Part shown: in pieces, positions 1 through 9,390 of the stretch | Position numbering within the stretch: the stretch's first letter is position 1 | Layout: each line of letters opens with the position of its first letter | Assembly (NCBI RefSeq): GCF_004363095.1 | Contig: NZ_SNYO01000004.1 | Coordinates: 643,356 to 707,355, forward strand | Source of the DNA: Actinomycetospora succinea | GTDB taxonomy: Bacteria > Actinomycetota > Actinomycetes > Mycobacteriales > Pseudonocardiaceae | DNA length: 64,000 bases | Direction of reading: 5' to 3' | Made by a program: the position numbers and the translations under genes | The notes under the pieces: generated by a model | The model's database searches: none | What the model was told of the DNA's origin: nothing | What the model saw: only the letters and a program-made list of their open reading frames with translations

Positions 1-149
1 CGCGACGAGCGGGACCGCCGGGCGCGGTTTCGCGTCGTGAACAGGCCTCCGGCCGAGGGGTCGACGGCGAGAGAGGGCAGCGTCGATCGGAGTGCCGGTC
101 GGCCCGGGTCGTAGGCTCGACGGCCCGCGTCACCGACGGAGGAGCAACG

Positions 150-1019
150 ATGGCGGCGCCCGACGACACGCTCATGCCGGCCGCGTTCCTCGGCCACGGC
201 AACCCGATGAACGCGCTGGCGGACAACCGCTACACCGCCGCGTGGCACTCGCTCGGGACGTCGGTCCCGCGCCCCCGCGCGATCCTCGTGATCAGCGCGC
301 ACTGGTACATCAACGCGACGGCCGTCACCGTGATGCCGCGGCCGCGCACCATCCACGACTTCTACGGCTTCCCCCGCGAGCTGTTCGCCGTCGACTACCC
401 GGCGCCGGGGCTGCCCGAGCTCGCCGACGAGGTCAGCGAGGTCGTGCACCCGACCTGGGTGGGGGCGGACGTCGACAGCTGGGGGATCGACCACGGGACC
501 TGGTCGGTCCTGCTGCACGCGTTCCCGGACGCGTCGATCCCGGTGGTCCAGCTGTCGATCAACGCCGAGAAGCCCCTCGACTACCACCTCGAGCTCGGCG
601 CGCGGCTCGCTCCGCTGCGCCGGCGGGGCGTCCTGATCATCGGCAGCGGCAACGTCGTGCACAACCTCGGGGCGATGAGCTGGGAGCTCGCCGACGACGG
701 CTACGACTGGGCCCGGCGCTTCAGCGACGTCTCGCGCGAGCGGATGCTCACCGCGCCCACGGAGTTCGCCGCGCTGGACGCCCACGCCGACTTCCGCACG
801 GCCGTGCCGACCCCGGACCACTTCATCCCGGCCCTCTACTTCGCCGGGCTGGCCGGTGCGGAGGCGACCTCCGGGGTCGACGTCCTCGTGGACGGCTACG
901 CCTACGGGTCCCTGTCCATGACCGCCTACACGCTCGACGCGTCGTGCCCGGCGGCCCCGGACGGAGCCGGGGCCCCGCGGCCGCCCGCCGACCTGCCGCC
1001 CGACGCGTCGAACATCTGA
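150..1019 (+). CDS. ygiD: 4,5-DOPA-type extradiol dioxygenase
   Basis: Class III extradiol ring-cleavage dioxygenase of the YgiD/plant DODA family, which opens catechol-type rings such as DOPA with a non-haem metal. The family metal and substrate histidines are visible in order: GHGNPMNAL near residue 16, SAHWY near residue 50, the HGTWSVLLH segment near residue 116, and GSGNVVHNLG near residue 168. At 289 residues it is slightly longer than the E. coli protein, the excess being a Pro/Ala-rich tail. The ATG is preceded by GGAGGAG at good spacing. It stands alone, so its physiological substrate cannot be deduced from neighbours. Confidence 0.9.
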   Translation: MAAPDDTLMPAAFLGHGNPMNALADNRYTAAWHSLGTSVPRPRAILVISAHWYINATAVTVMPRPRTIHDFYGFPRELFAVDYPAPGLPELADEVSEVVHPTWVGADVDSWGIDHGTWSVLLHAFPDASIPVVQLSINAEKPLDYHLELGARLAPLRRRGVLIIGSGNVVHNLGAMSWELADDGYDWARRFSDVSRERMLTAPTEFAALDAHADFRTAVPTPDHFIPALYFAGLAGAEATSGVDVLVDGYAYGSLSMTAYTLDASCPAAPDGAGAPRPPADLPPDASNI

Positions 1020-1134
1020 CGCCCACACCTGCTCACGGCGTCACTTTCGGGTCAACTCCACACCACCCGCGATCACTCTCGTGAAGAGTCCGGGCCACCA
1101 GCGATCACCGGCTCGACACCACGAGGCGCCCACC

Positions 1135-1887
1135 ATGACCGCCACCAGCACCCGACCGACGTCGTCACCCCCGTGGACCGTCACGGCCTCGCGGCTCTGG
1201 CACCTGCTGATCGCCGCCGTCGTCGGCGCCGCCCTGGTCATCCAGGTGGGGCTCATCGTTACCGGCGGCCCCGACCCCAACAGCGGCGAGGCCGTCGGCT
1301 CGCTCGGGATCGGCACCCGGGTGATCCAGACGCTGAGCTACTTCACCATCCAGAGCAACATCCTCGTGCTGATCGTCGCGGTCTCCCTGGTGATCGATCC
1401 CGTGCGGGACGGACGGGTCTGGCGCGTCCTGCGGCTCGACGCCCTGCTGGGCATCACCATCACCGGCCTGGTCTACGACCTGGTCCTCGTCGACTACGTC
1501 CACCCCAGCGGATGGCAGCTCGTCGCCACCATCGGCTTCCACTACATCTCGCCCTGGGCGACCCTGCTCGGCTGGCTGCTCTTCGGGCCCCGCCCTCGCA
1601 TCGACCGCAGCACCGTGGCCTGGGCGTTCGTGTGGCCGCTCGCCTGGATCGCCTACACGTTCGTCCGCGGCGCGCTGGTCGGCTGGTATCCCTACCCGTT
1701 CCTGGACGTCGACCGGATCGGGTACGCGAGGTCGATCGTCAGCACGGCGGTCGTCTTCGCGGTGGCCCTCGTCCTGGTGGCGATCTTCGCGGGGATCGAC
1801 CGGTTCCGCACCGTCGGCGCGACACCCGCTCCGAGCCCGCGGAGTGTGCGCGCCGTCGACGATCGGGAGGAAGCGCCCCAGGCCTGA
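1135..1887 (+). CDS. Pr6Pr family membrane protein
   Basis: Integral membrane protein of about 250 residues with six predicted hydrophobic segments. The hallmark is the stretch around residues 60-80 (LSYFTIQSNILVLI), followed by the HPSGW and FHYISPWATLLGW motifs seen in the Pr6Pr/FAR-17a-AIG1-like families. Function in bacteria is unknown. I chose ATG 1135 because an upstream in-frame GTG at 1081 would add a polar leader without homology character. The last about 45 bases belong to a 50-bp direct repeat whose second copy lies at 2961-3010. Confidence 0.8.
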   Translation: MTATSTRPTSSPPWTVTASRLWHLLIAAVVGAALVIQVGLIVTGGPDPNSGEAVGSLGIGTRVIQTLSYFTIQSNILVLIVAVSLVIDPVRDGRVWRVLRLDALLGITITGLVYDLVLVDYVHPSGWQLVATIGFHYISPWATLLGWLLFGPRPRIDRSTVAWAFVWPLAWIAYTFVRGALVGWYPYPFLDVDRIGYARSIVSTAVVFAVALVLVAIFAGIDRFRTVGATPAPSPRSVRAVDDREEAPQA

Positions 1888-1893
1888 CCCCGG
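1844..1893. repeat. 50-bp direct repeat, copy A
   Basis: This stretch spans the 3' end of the Pr6Pr gene and its stop codon. It matches positions 2961-3010 at 45 of 50 bases by direct comparison. The two copies flank the oppositely oriented methyltransferase gene. Confidence 0.85.
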
Positions 1894-1934
1894 CGGTGGA
1901 CGGGTGCTCCCGGGCGCGCGCGGTCGGGGTGCCG

Positions 1935-2795
1935 CTACTGGGGTCGGCGTGCGGACACCTGGTGCATGCGGGCCTGGAAGAACACGGTGTCGGGACGCTG
2001 CGCGCCGGCGGCGACCGCGGCCCGGATGGTGTCCAGTCGGTCGGGTGTCGCCGTGCCGGCCGAGGCGACGGCGTCCCGCATGTTGTCGAGCAGCTCGGCC
2101 AGGAACATCTTCTGCGTCGCGGTGGTCATCGGGTTCTCGACGGTCTCCTCGTGGACGTCGACCAGCCCGGCGGCGGTGAGGTGGGCGGCGAGACGGGGGC
2201 CGATGGTCGGATCGCCGCCGTGGAAGCGGACCGTTGCGGCGTAGACGTCGGCGAGATCGTCCAGCGCCGGCACGGGCGGCTCGGAGCGCAGGGTCGGGGT
2301 GAAGATGTCCTCGACCGCGACGACCCCGCCCGGGCGCACCGCCGAGGCCATCGCCCGGACCACGGCCATCGGGTCGACCAGGTGACTCAGCACCAGCCGG
2401 GCGAACGCGAGGTCGGCACCGGTGTCGGGGAGGCCGTCGCGTCCGGCGTCGGCGTGGAGGAAGGACGCCGGGACGCCGGCGTCGTCCGCCGCTCGACGGG
2501 CGATCTCCAGGGCGCCGTCGTCGAGGTCGACACCGGTCACCCGTCCCGTCGTCCCGACGGCGCGGGCCATCGCGATCGTGGTCTGGCCGTCACCGCAGCC
2601 GACGTCGAGGCAGGAGTCGCCCCCGCGCAGTCCCGCTCGCTCGAGGAAGCGGAGGGTCGAGGACGCCATGACCGTCGCCTGACGGGCGAGCCGGTCGGCG
2701 TCGGTCGCTCCGCCGGCGATGGTGTACGTCGCTCGCTCCACCCGATCCTCCTGATCAGCGCGGGTACCACGGTGCCGTTCGATCGGCGCGGTCAC
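1935..2795 (-). CDS. class I SAM-dependent methyltransferase
   Basis: The Rossmann motif I (LDVGCGDGQTT, near residue 63) and the acidic post-I strand (VTGVDLDDGALEIA) identify an S-adenosylmethionine methyltransferase of the UbiE/Methyltransf_11-25 type. The acceptor substrate is not predictable. The start could be ATG 2795 or an internal codon near residue 20, since the first about 20 residues (arginine-rich) look poorly conserved. It sits on the minus strand between two copies of a 50-bp direct repeat and is convergent with the Pr6Pr gene, so it may be a later insertion. Confidence 0.8.
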   Translation of the reverse strand: MTAPIERHRGTRADQEDRVERATYTIAGGATDADRLARQATVMASSTLRFLERAGLRGGDSCLDVGCGDGQTTIAMARAVGTTGRVTGVDLDDGALEIARRAADDAGVPASFLHADAGRDGLPDTGADLAFARLVLSHLVDPMAVVRAMASAVRPGGVVAVEDIFTPTLRSEPPVPALDDLADVYAATVRFHGGDPTIGPRLAAHLTAAGLVDVHEETVENPMTTATQKMFLAELLDNMRDAVASAGTATPDRLDTIRAAVAAGAQRPDTVFFQARMHQVSARRPQ

Positions 2796-2960
2796 CTCGA
2801 GGTGCGGTCGGGCACGCGGCCGCGGGTCGGCACCACGCCGACGACGACCACCACGACAGCCTCTGTCGTGTCCGACGGGGAGTCGGGCGGACCGGTGCCG
2901 ATCGTGCCGACCCCGACGTCGCGAGAGAAGCGTCAGGCGGCACCGCCCTCACACGACGGG

Positions 2961-3010
2961 GTGTGCGCGCCGTAGACGATCGGGAGGAAGCACACCAGGC
3001 TCGACCCCGG
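2961..3010. repeat. 50-bp direct repeat, copy B
   Basis: This copy matches 1844-1893 with five mismatches but lies in non-coding sequence just upstream of the M28 peptidase. In copy A the same sequence encodes the C-terminus of the Pr6Pr protein. Copy B therefore looks like a duplicated gene end. Confidence 0.85.
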
Positions 3011-3033
3011 CAACGGTTGACCCGGGAGGCGCG

Positions 3034-4125
3034 ATGGGGTGGGCGCGAGCGGTGGTCGCCGTGGTGCTGATCGCGCCGTTGACGCTCAGCGCCTGCACGA
3101 CGGGGCGCGCGCCGACGCCGCCGCGCGAGGAGTCCGCGCCCGTGGGGGACCGGACGCTGGCCGAGAACCTCGCCGCGACGGCGACCGGGTCCGCGGCCTT
3201 CGTCCACCTGCAGGCCCTCCAGGACATCGCCGCCCGCAACGGCGGCACGCGGGCTACGGGGACGCCCGGCTACGACCAGAGCGTCGACTACGTCGCCGAC
3301 ACCCTGCGCCGCGCGGGCTTCGACGTGCAGACGCCGACGGTCGCGCTCGGGGGCGACGGCGACGACGAAGACCAGGGCGGGGACGCGGCGACGTCGGGCA
3401 CCACGCGGAACGTCGTCGCGCAGACCCGGAGCGGTCGGACCGACGAGGTGGTGCTCAGCGGCGTGCACCTCGACAGCGTCCCCGAGGGGCCGGGCATCGA
3501 CGACGACGGCAGCGGTGTGGCCGCGCAGCTCGAGATCGCGGCGCGGCTCGGCGCCGACGCCCCGGTGACGAACGCGGTGCGCTTCGTCTTCTTCGGCGCG
3601 GAGGAGGAGGGCCTGGTGGGCTCGCAGGCCTACGTCCGCGGGCTCTCGGAGGACGCGCAGCGGGACATCGCCCTCATGCTCAACTCCGACGTGATTGCCG
3701 CGCCGAACGGCGGCTACTTCGTCTACGACGGCGACGGCTCCGACGGCGCGAACACCGACGCCGCGGCACCCGGCTCGACGGCGATCGAGCGAGTGCTCAC
3801 CGATCGGCTCGTGTCCCGGGGCGTCCCGGCGCGCGGGACCCCGTTCGTCGACGACTCCGACTACGGCCCCTTCGTCGCGGCCCGCATCGCCACCGGGGGC
3901 GTCTTCTCCGGGGACGCGGGCACGAAGACCGACGAGCAGGCCCGCCTGTGGGGCGGCCGGGCCGGCGCCCCGTTCGACCCCTGCTACCACCGGGCGTGCG
4001 ACGACATCGGCAACATCGACCGCCCTCTGTTCGATCGCATGGTCGACACCGTGGCGTACGGGATCGGGGCGTTCGCGGTGGACCTCAACGGCGTCCCGCC
4101 CCGGAGCGAACGCGCGGCGCAGTGA
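3034..4125 (+). CDS. M28 family zinc aminopeptidase, lipoprotein
   Basis: Secreted or lipid-anchored metallo-aminopeptidase of peptidase family M28. The N-terminus has a hydrophobic signal ending in a lipobox (LSAC, Cys21). The co-catalytic zinc residues are all visible: His in GVHLDS, Asp in IDDDGSG, the Glu pair in FFGAEEEG, Asp in LNSDVI, and His in CYHRACDD. The catalytic machinery is therefore complete. Length (363 aa) is normal for Streptomyces-type aminopeptidases without a protease-associated domain. It is convergent with the next gene, with only 7 bases between stop codons. Likely role: release of amino acids from extracellular peptides. Confidence 0.9.
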   Translation: MGWARAVVAVVLIAPLTLSACTTGRAPTPPREESAPVGDRTLAENLAATATGSAAFVHLQALQDIAARNGGTRATGTPGYDQSVDYVADTLRRAGFDVQTPTVALGGDGDDEDQGGDAATSGTTRNVVAQTRSGRTDEVVLSGVHLDSVPEGPGIDDDGSGVAAQLEIAARLGADAPVTNAVRFVFFGAEEEGLVGSQAYVRGLSEDAQRDIALMLNSDVIAAPNGGYFVYDGDGSDGANTDAAAPGSTAIERVLTDRLVSRGVPARGTPFVDDSDYGPFVAARIATGGVFSGDAGTKTDEQARLWGGRAGAPFDPCYHRACDDIGNIDRPLFDRMVDTVAYGIGAFAVDLNGVPPRSERAAQ

Positions 4126-4132
4126 CGGGGAC

Positions 4133-5650
4133 TCAGGTGGCCGTCGGGACCAGGTAGGAGCCGAGGAAGGCGTCGAGGGCGGCGAGCCCGGCCGCGTCGG
4201 CGGGGGTGGCGCGGTAGCCGACGTGGCCGTCCGGCCGCACCAGCAGCGCGCTCGACGAGGTCGGGGAGTCGCCCGGACGGCGGACGACCTCGACGAGCCC
4301 GTGCCAGCGGCTGCCCAGGCGCTCGACGCCGGCGGCGTCCGCGGAGTCGTCGACGAGGAGGTGGTGCGCCGTGCCGGTCAGGCTCGTGCGGCCGGGGAAG
4401 CGCTCGCCGGGGGCGGGCGGAGCGGGCGGCGCCGCGCCGACGCCGAGGTGCTCGCCGACGACGGGGCTGCCGGCGTAGGTGACGTCGAGCAGGCACCGCG
4501 CCCGGATCATCGCCCCCCGTTGGGCGGGGGTCGCCGGGCTCGGCCGGACGCCCGTGCGTGCGGCCTCCACCGCCGCCCGGGCCGTCGCGTCGATGCGGCG
4601 GGAGACGTCGAGCACCTGGTGGTCGGCGGCGAGGCGCTCGACCTCGAAGCTCTCCAGCAGGGCGGGCCGCGCGTGCCCGCGTGCCGTGAGCGCCAGCTTC
4701 CACGCGAGTCCCTGGGCGTCGTGGAGACCGGCGTTCAGACCCTCGCCGCCGAACGGGCTCGACAGGTGCCCGGCGTCGCCGAGCAGGAACCGACGGCCCT
4801 CGGCCAGCCGGGGCACCACGCGCTGGTGCATTTGGAACGACGTCGCCCAGCCGACGTCCTGCACCGTGACGGCGGCGGGGATGCGCCGACCGATCCCGGC
4901 CGCGACGACCTCGGCCGGGTCCGCGTCGGCCAGCCGTGCCGTCTCGTCGTCGTCGAGGTCGCCGACGAAGGTGAGCCAGCGCTCGTGCGGCAGCGGCACG
5001 AGCAGGACGAAGCCCCCGGGAGTGGCGACCAGGTTCGAGGCGTCGCGCGGCAGGTCGCACCGGACGCCGACGTCGGCCGCCAGGACCGTTCCCGGGTAGG
5101 TGTAGCCCTCCAGGGTCTCCGCCATCGACTTCCGCATCACGCTGTGGGCACCGCCGGCGCCGACGACCCAGCCCGCCTCGACCGTCGTCGCGCTCCCGTC
5201 GGCCTGCTCCAGCCGGATCCGCACACCGTCGTCGCGCTCCTCCACCGACGAGACGGCGACGCCGCGCTCGACCGCACCGCCGAGCTGCGCGAGCCGCTCG
5301 GTGAGGATCTGCTCCGTGCGCCACTGGGGCAGGCTGCACTGGAACGTCCAGGGGCAGTCGATGTCGGCGTACGACATCTCGCCGACCGGCTTCAGGTCGG
5401 CGTCGACCACCCGGGCGGACGTGACGTGGACCGACGACGCCAGGACCTCGTCGACCATCCCGGCGCCGGCGAGGAGCTCGAGCGTCCCCGGCTGGACCGC
5501 GGTGGCGCGGGTCTGGTGATGGGGTTCGGGCAGGCGGTCCAGGAGCCGCACTGCCACACCGCGGCGCGCCAGCTCGACCGCGGCGAACAGGCCCGACGGG
5601 CCGGCGCCGATGATCACCACCTCGGCGTCGGAAGTGCGCGACGTCTGCAT
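4133..5650 (-). CDS. FAD-dependent aromatic monooxygenase (PheA/TfdB type)
   Basis: Group A flavoprotein hydroxylase of about 505 residues. The dinucleotide-binding motif (IIGAGPSGLFAAVELA) is at the N-terminus, and the second FAD motif (LLGDAGHLSSPFGGEGLNAG) is near residue 285. A C-terminal thioredoxin-like region makes it similar to phenol, pentachlorophenol or rifampicin hydroxylases. ATG 5650 is preferred because a GGGGGT stretch precedes it at suitable distance; ATG 5686 in the same frame is the alternative. No pathway genes adjoin it, so the aromatic substrate is unknown. Confidence 0.87.
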   Translation of the reverse strand: MQTSRTSDAEVVIIGAGPSGLFAAVELARRGVAVRLLDRLPEPHHQTRATAVQPGTLELLAGAGMVDEVLASSVHVTSARVVDADLKPVGEMSYADIDCPWTFQCSLPQWRTEQILTERLAQLGGAVERGVAVSSVEERDDGVRIRLEQADGSATTVEAGWVVGAGGAHSVMRKSMAETLEGYTYPGTVLAADVGVRCDLPRDASNLVATPGGFVLLVPLPHERWLTFVGDLDDDETARLADADPAEVVAAGIGRRIPAAVTVQDVGWATSFQMHQRVVPRLAEGRRFLLGDAGHLSSPFGGEGLNAGLHDAQGLAWKLALTARGHARPALLESFEVERLAADHQVLDVSRRIDATARAAVEAARTGVRPSPATPAQRGAMIRARCLLDVTYAGSPVVGEHLGVGAAPPAPPAPGERFPGRTSLTGTAHHLLVDDSADAAGVERLGSRWHGLVEVVRRPGDSPTSSSALLVRPDGHVGYRATPADAAGLAALDAFLGSYLVPTAT

Positions 5651-5917
5651 GTGTCGACCCCCGATTCGTCCCAGGTGGGTCGTCATTGTCGCCCGAGAAT
5701 GCGCTGATCGGGTACGCCACAGTTCATCGACACCTTGTGCATGGTCATCGTCACCGTGTGCAGCAGCCGAAATCGCGGATCGTCCAGTTCGAGCGAATCG
5801 ACGGATGCGCGTGCGCGGACTCCTACCGATTTTTGACTACGTCTCTCCCGTGCGTTCTCCGGAGGTGCCACCTTCGGATTCCCATTCCGGCGCCGGCCTG
5901 ATCCGCGCGGCGGATTC

Positions 5918-6316
5918 CTACCGGTGCTTCGGCGTCTCCACCGCGACCATCGTCGACTTGACGACCGCGACGGCGAGGTCGCCGGGTTTGAGGTCCAGGT
6001 CCTCGACGGCCTCGGTGCTCATCAGGGACACGATGCGCGCCGACCCGCACTGCAGTTCCACCTGGGACATCACCTTGTCGGACTCGATCGACGTCACCAG
6101 CCCGACGAACCGGTTCCGGGCGGAGCGCCCCACGTCCGACGGGTCGTTGACGGGGTTGGCGCGCTGCTTCGCGAGCTTCGCCAGGTCCGCGCCGTCGATG
6201 ACCCGTCGCCCGGAACCGTCCTGGGCGACGATGCCCTCGGCGTCGACGAGGCGGCGCATGGTGTCGTCGCTGACCCCGAGCAGGTTCGCGGCCTCGGCCA
6301 TCCGGTACGTCGGCAC
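5918..6316 (-). CDS. MerR-like HTH plus TOBE/Mop molybdate-binding protein
   Basis: The 132-residue protein joins an N-terminal excisionase/MerR-like helix-turn-helix (YRMAEAANLLGVSDDTMRRLVDAEG) to a C-terminal Mop/TOBE domain of about 65 residues. That domain carries the typical ARNRFVG, VQLQCG-like and VKSTMVAVE blocks. Mop domains bind molybdate or tungstate oxyanions, so this is probably a molybdate-responsive regulator or storage protein. No modABC genes lie nearby. About 270 bases between it and the upstream-coded monooxygenase contain no gene I can support. Confidence 0.82.
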   Translation of the reverse strand: MPTYRMAEAANLLGVSDDTMRRLVDAEGIVAQDGSGRRVIDGADLAKLAKQRANPVNDPSDVGRSARNRFVGLVTSIESDKVMSQVELQCGSARIVSLMSTEAVEDLDLKPGDLAVAVVKSTMVAVETPKHR

Positions 6317-6392
6317 GCGTGGAGGCTAGCGCCGGCTGCGGCATCATCGGACACCTCCGTACCGTCCGCCGCCCGAGCGCCAGGAGATCCGC

Positions 6393-7022
6393 ATGGCCGA
6401 CATCGACACCGGCTCCAACCCTTTCCTGCGACGCTCGTACGAGCTCGCCGGCGCCGAGGACGCGGCGGTGCTGTACGACGAGTGGGCGGAGACCTACGAC
6501 GCCGACATCGTCGAGTCGATGGGCTACGTGGGTCCCGCGGTGGCCGCGGCACGGCTCGCCGAGCTGGCCCCGTCCGGGGTCGTGCTCGACGCGGGCGCCG
6601 GCACCGGGCTGGTCGGCGTCGAACTGGCCGCGCGCGGCAGCTACACCGTGGACGGGGTCGACGCCTCCCCGGTGATGCTCGAGAAGGCGATGGCCACCGG
6701 GTGCTACCGCCGGGTCGAGGTCGCCGACCTGACGGTCCGCCTGCCGATCGACGACGCCGCGTACGACGCGGTCACCTGCGTGGGCACGCTCACCGAGGGG
6801 CACGTCGGCCCGGAGGCGCTCGCGGAGTTCGTGCGGGTGACGCGCTCCGGTGGGCACGTGGTCGCGACCATCCTCGACCCGATCTGGGAGCCGAAGGGCT
6901 ACCAGGCCGCCGTCGACGCCCTCGTCGAGGACGGGCAGGTCGCCCTCCGCGAGGCCGACGAGCACCCGTACCGGACCCTGCAGGACGTCACCTGCCGGCT
7001 GGTCGTGCTCGACGTCCGCTGA
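6393..7022 (+). CDS. class I SAM-dependent methyltransferase
   Basis: Methyltransferase with motif I VLDAGAGTGLVGVELA near residue 67 and a post-I acidic strand VDGVDASPVML. The N-terminal YDEWAETYDADIVESMGYVGP segment is characteristic of the Williams-Beuren (WBSCR27)-like subgroup. Its acceptor is unknown. It is convergent with the LysR gene, with 5 bases between the stops. Confidence 0.82.
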   Translation: MADIDTGSNPFLRRSYELAGAEDAAVLYDEWAETYDADIVESMGYVGPAVAAARLAELAPSGVVLDAGAGTGLVGVELAARGSYTVDGVDASPVMLEKAMATGCYRRVEVADLTVRLPIDDAAYDAVTCVGTLTEGHVGPEALAEFVRVTRSGGHVVATILDPIWEPKGYQAAVDALVEDGQVALREADEHPYRTLQDVTCRLVVLDVR

Positions 7023-7027
7023 CGCCG

Positions 7028-7942
7028 CTACCCGGTGCCCGCGGCGATCGACGCGGCGACGTCCGTGATCGACGTCAGCGCGTGCCCGATGACGGGCTGC
7101 GCGGCGGCGCCCGCCCGGGTCACGGCCACGATGCGACGCACGGGGGCCGCTGGTCCACCCAGGCGCAGGCGCACCACGTCGGTGCCGGGGTGCACCGGGG
7201 CCAGCCGGGGGAGCATGAAGATCCCGAAGCCGTGGGCGACGAGCGCCGTGCCGGTCTCCCACTCGTCGGCGTAGTGGGCGACGGTCGGGGTGAAGCCGGC
7301 CGCCTGGCACGCGGCGAGGGTGAGGCGGTGGTAGGCGCTCTCGGGGCGGCAGGTGATCCACAGCTCGGACGCGGCGTCGCGCAGCGTCACCTCGGACCGG
7401 GCGGTGAGGGGGTGCCCGACCGGGACGGCGAGGTCGATCGGGTCGTCGAGCACGGCGTGCTGCTCGAAGCGCTTGTCGGTCTCGGGCGGGACGCGGTCGT
7501 CGACCACGAGCAGCGCGAGGTCGCAGTCACCGGCCAGCAACAGGTCGATGCCGCGTGCCGGTTCGGCGTCCATCACCTGGATCGCCAGGTCGGGGAACCG
7601 TTCGCGCAACGCGGCGGCCGTCGGGACGAGGAGCCGCGACGCCGCGGTGGAGAACCCGCACAGGCCGATCCGGCCCGGTGAGTCCTCCGCGCCGGCGAGC
7701 TCCGCGCGGGCGACCTCGGCGCGGGCGTGCAGCGCCTCGGCGTGGCGCAGCAGGACGTGCCCGGCCGCCGTGGGCTCCATGCGACGCCCGACCTGGCGCA
7801 TCAGCGCCACCCCGAGATCGTCGGAGAGCCCGCGCAGCTGCTGGGACACCGCGGACGAGGTGAAGTGCAACGCCTTGGCCGCCGCCGTCACCGACCCGTG
7901 GTGGGCCACGAGCTGGAGCGTCCGCAGCCGCGGGTCGATCAT
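7028..7942 (-). CDS. LysR family transcriptional regulator
   Basis: Full-length LysR protein (304 aa). The winged helix-turn-helix is at residues 1-60 (LQLVAHHGSVTAAAKALHFTSSAVSQQL), followed by a periplasmic-binding-like effector domain. It is divergent from the damaged MFS transporter, which is its probable target. A 13-bp palindrome directly abuts its start codon. Confidence 0.88.
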   Translation of the reverse strand: MIDPRLRTLQLVAHHGSVTAAAKALHFTSSAVSQQLRGLSDDLGVALMRQVGRRMEPTAAGHVLLRHAEALHARAEVARAELAGAEDSPGRIGLCGFSTAASRLLVPTAAALRERFPDLAIQVMDAEPARGIDLLLAGDCDLALLVVDDRVPPETDKRFEQHAVLDDPIDLAVPVGHPLTARSEVTLRDAASELWITCRPESAYHRLTLAACQAAGFTPTVAHYADEWETGTALVAHGFGIFMLPRLAPVHPGTDVVRLRLGGPAAPVRRIVAVTRAGAAAQPVIGHALTSITDVAASIAAGTG

Positions 7943-7955
7943 GTAGCGATGCTAC
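7943..7955. promoter_or_regulatory. palindrome at LysR start, possible operator
   Basis: GTAGC-GAT-GCTAC is a perfect 5+3+5 inverted repeat touching the LysR start codon, in the LysR/MFS intergenic region. It could be an autoregulatory site. Such short repeats arise by chance, so confidence is modest. Confidence 0.35.
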
Positions 7956-8014
7956 GTGCTCGATGAAGAAGCGTGCGCTGGTGCTGAATGGTCCCTCCGC
8001 GCATGGTCCACTCC

Positions 8015-9200
8015 ATGAGCGTTTCCGCGTCCTCGTCGGTGACGGCACGAGCGCCGGTCGGTCCGTCGCGGACCGCGCGGGGGTGGGCGCTCGCGCTGCT
8101 CGCCCTGGCGGCCGCCGGCGCCGGGATCCCGAGCCCCCTCTACCCCGCCTACCAGGCGCAGCTCGGCTTCAGCGACCTGACGCTGACCGCCGTCTACGCG
8201 ATCTACCCCCTGATCAGCGTGCCCGCGGTCTTCCTGCTGGGCCCTCTCGGGGACCGGTTCTCCCCGCGCCGGGTCATGCGTTGCGGGGTGGTCATCGCCG
8301 CCGCGGGCTCCCTCGCGCTCGCCCTCGCGACGAGCACCGGCTGGCTGGTCCTCGGCCGTGTCGCCTACGGCATCGCGCTCGCCGTGATCACCGGCGCCGG
8401 CGTCGCGGTGGCGACCAGCGGCGCGGAGAAGGTTCGTGCGGGCCGGGTGTCGGCCGTGGTGTTCATCCTCGGCACGGGTGCGGGGCCCGTCCTCGGGGGC
8501 GCGCTCACCCGGTACGGGCCGACTCCCGGACTCCTGCCGTTCGGCGTGGACCTGGTGCTGCTCGGGGTCGTGTTCGTCGGGCTCGGCAGCGTGCGGGACC
8601 CCGAGTCAGGGCCGTCGACGGAGGCCGGGGCCGACCCCGGTGGCGCGCCGGCCCCCACCGCACGGCGGGCCCTCGTCGTCGCCGCCGTGAACGGTCTCCT
8701 CGGCTGGGCGGTGGTCGGTCTCTTCCTCGGGCTGATCTCCTCGGTCGCCGAGCGTTTTCCTCGGCATCGGCGACCCGCTCGTGGCCGGAGGCCTCGCCGG
8801 CGCACTCCTGGTGTGGTCGACGCTGACGGTGCCGGCGGTCGGTCGGCTGGGAGCCCGTCGTGCGCAGCTCGTGGGCCTGGTCGCCCTGGCGGTGTCGCTC
8901 GTGGTCCTCGCGCTCGGCGTGGGCTCGCTCGTCGCGATCGTGACGGCCTGCGTCGTCGCGGGCCTCGCCAACGGCCTGCTCTACGGCGGGGCGACCACCA
9001 TCGTCAGCACGACGACCCCACCGCACCGGGCCAGCCGCACCGCCGCTGCCGTCTACTCCGCCTTCTACCTCGGCGCCGGACTCCCGGCCCTGCTCGTCGG
9101 CCTGCTCACGGCCGCGCTTCCCCTTGACGCGGCGCTGTCGACCATCGCCGTCGCGACGCTCGCCCTCACCGTGCTCATGACGGTTGTCTCGGCCCTCGGC
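8015..9200 (+). pseudogene. MFS transporter, frameshifted
   Basis: Two adjacent reading frames together give one complete 12-helix major facilitator. The first runs from ATG 8015 (alternatives 7988 and 8003) to about 8755 and ends mid-helix at SSVAERF. The second resumes at LGIGDPLVAGGLAGALL. Removing one T from the TTTT run at 8755-8758 joins them exactly. The second frame has no stop near the expected C-terminus (about 9198) and stays open to 10700, through the next gene, so a second lesion is likely. Family: drug or sugar-efflux MFS. The loss could be real decay or a homopolymer sequencing error. Confidence 0.75.
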
Positions 9201-9390
9201 CCTCGGTCCATCGACCACGGCGATGGTTCGCATCGATTCGGTTCGCTAACCGGCTGCGGGCAGCTGCGGTTAACGTCGCGGCCACAGCGAAGCGCACCAT
9301 CGGCGGACCGTTCTCCGTGTCGGCCGGAGCACTTCCGTCCTCGAATCCGCGCGCCGTCCGCTGTCCACGACTCCCCGAAGGAGCACCGGC

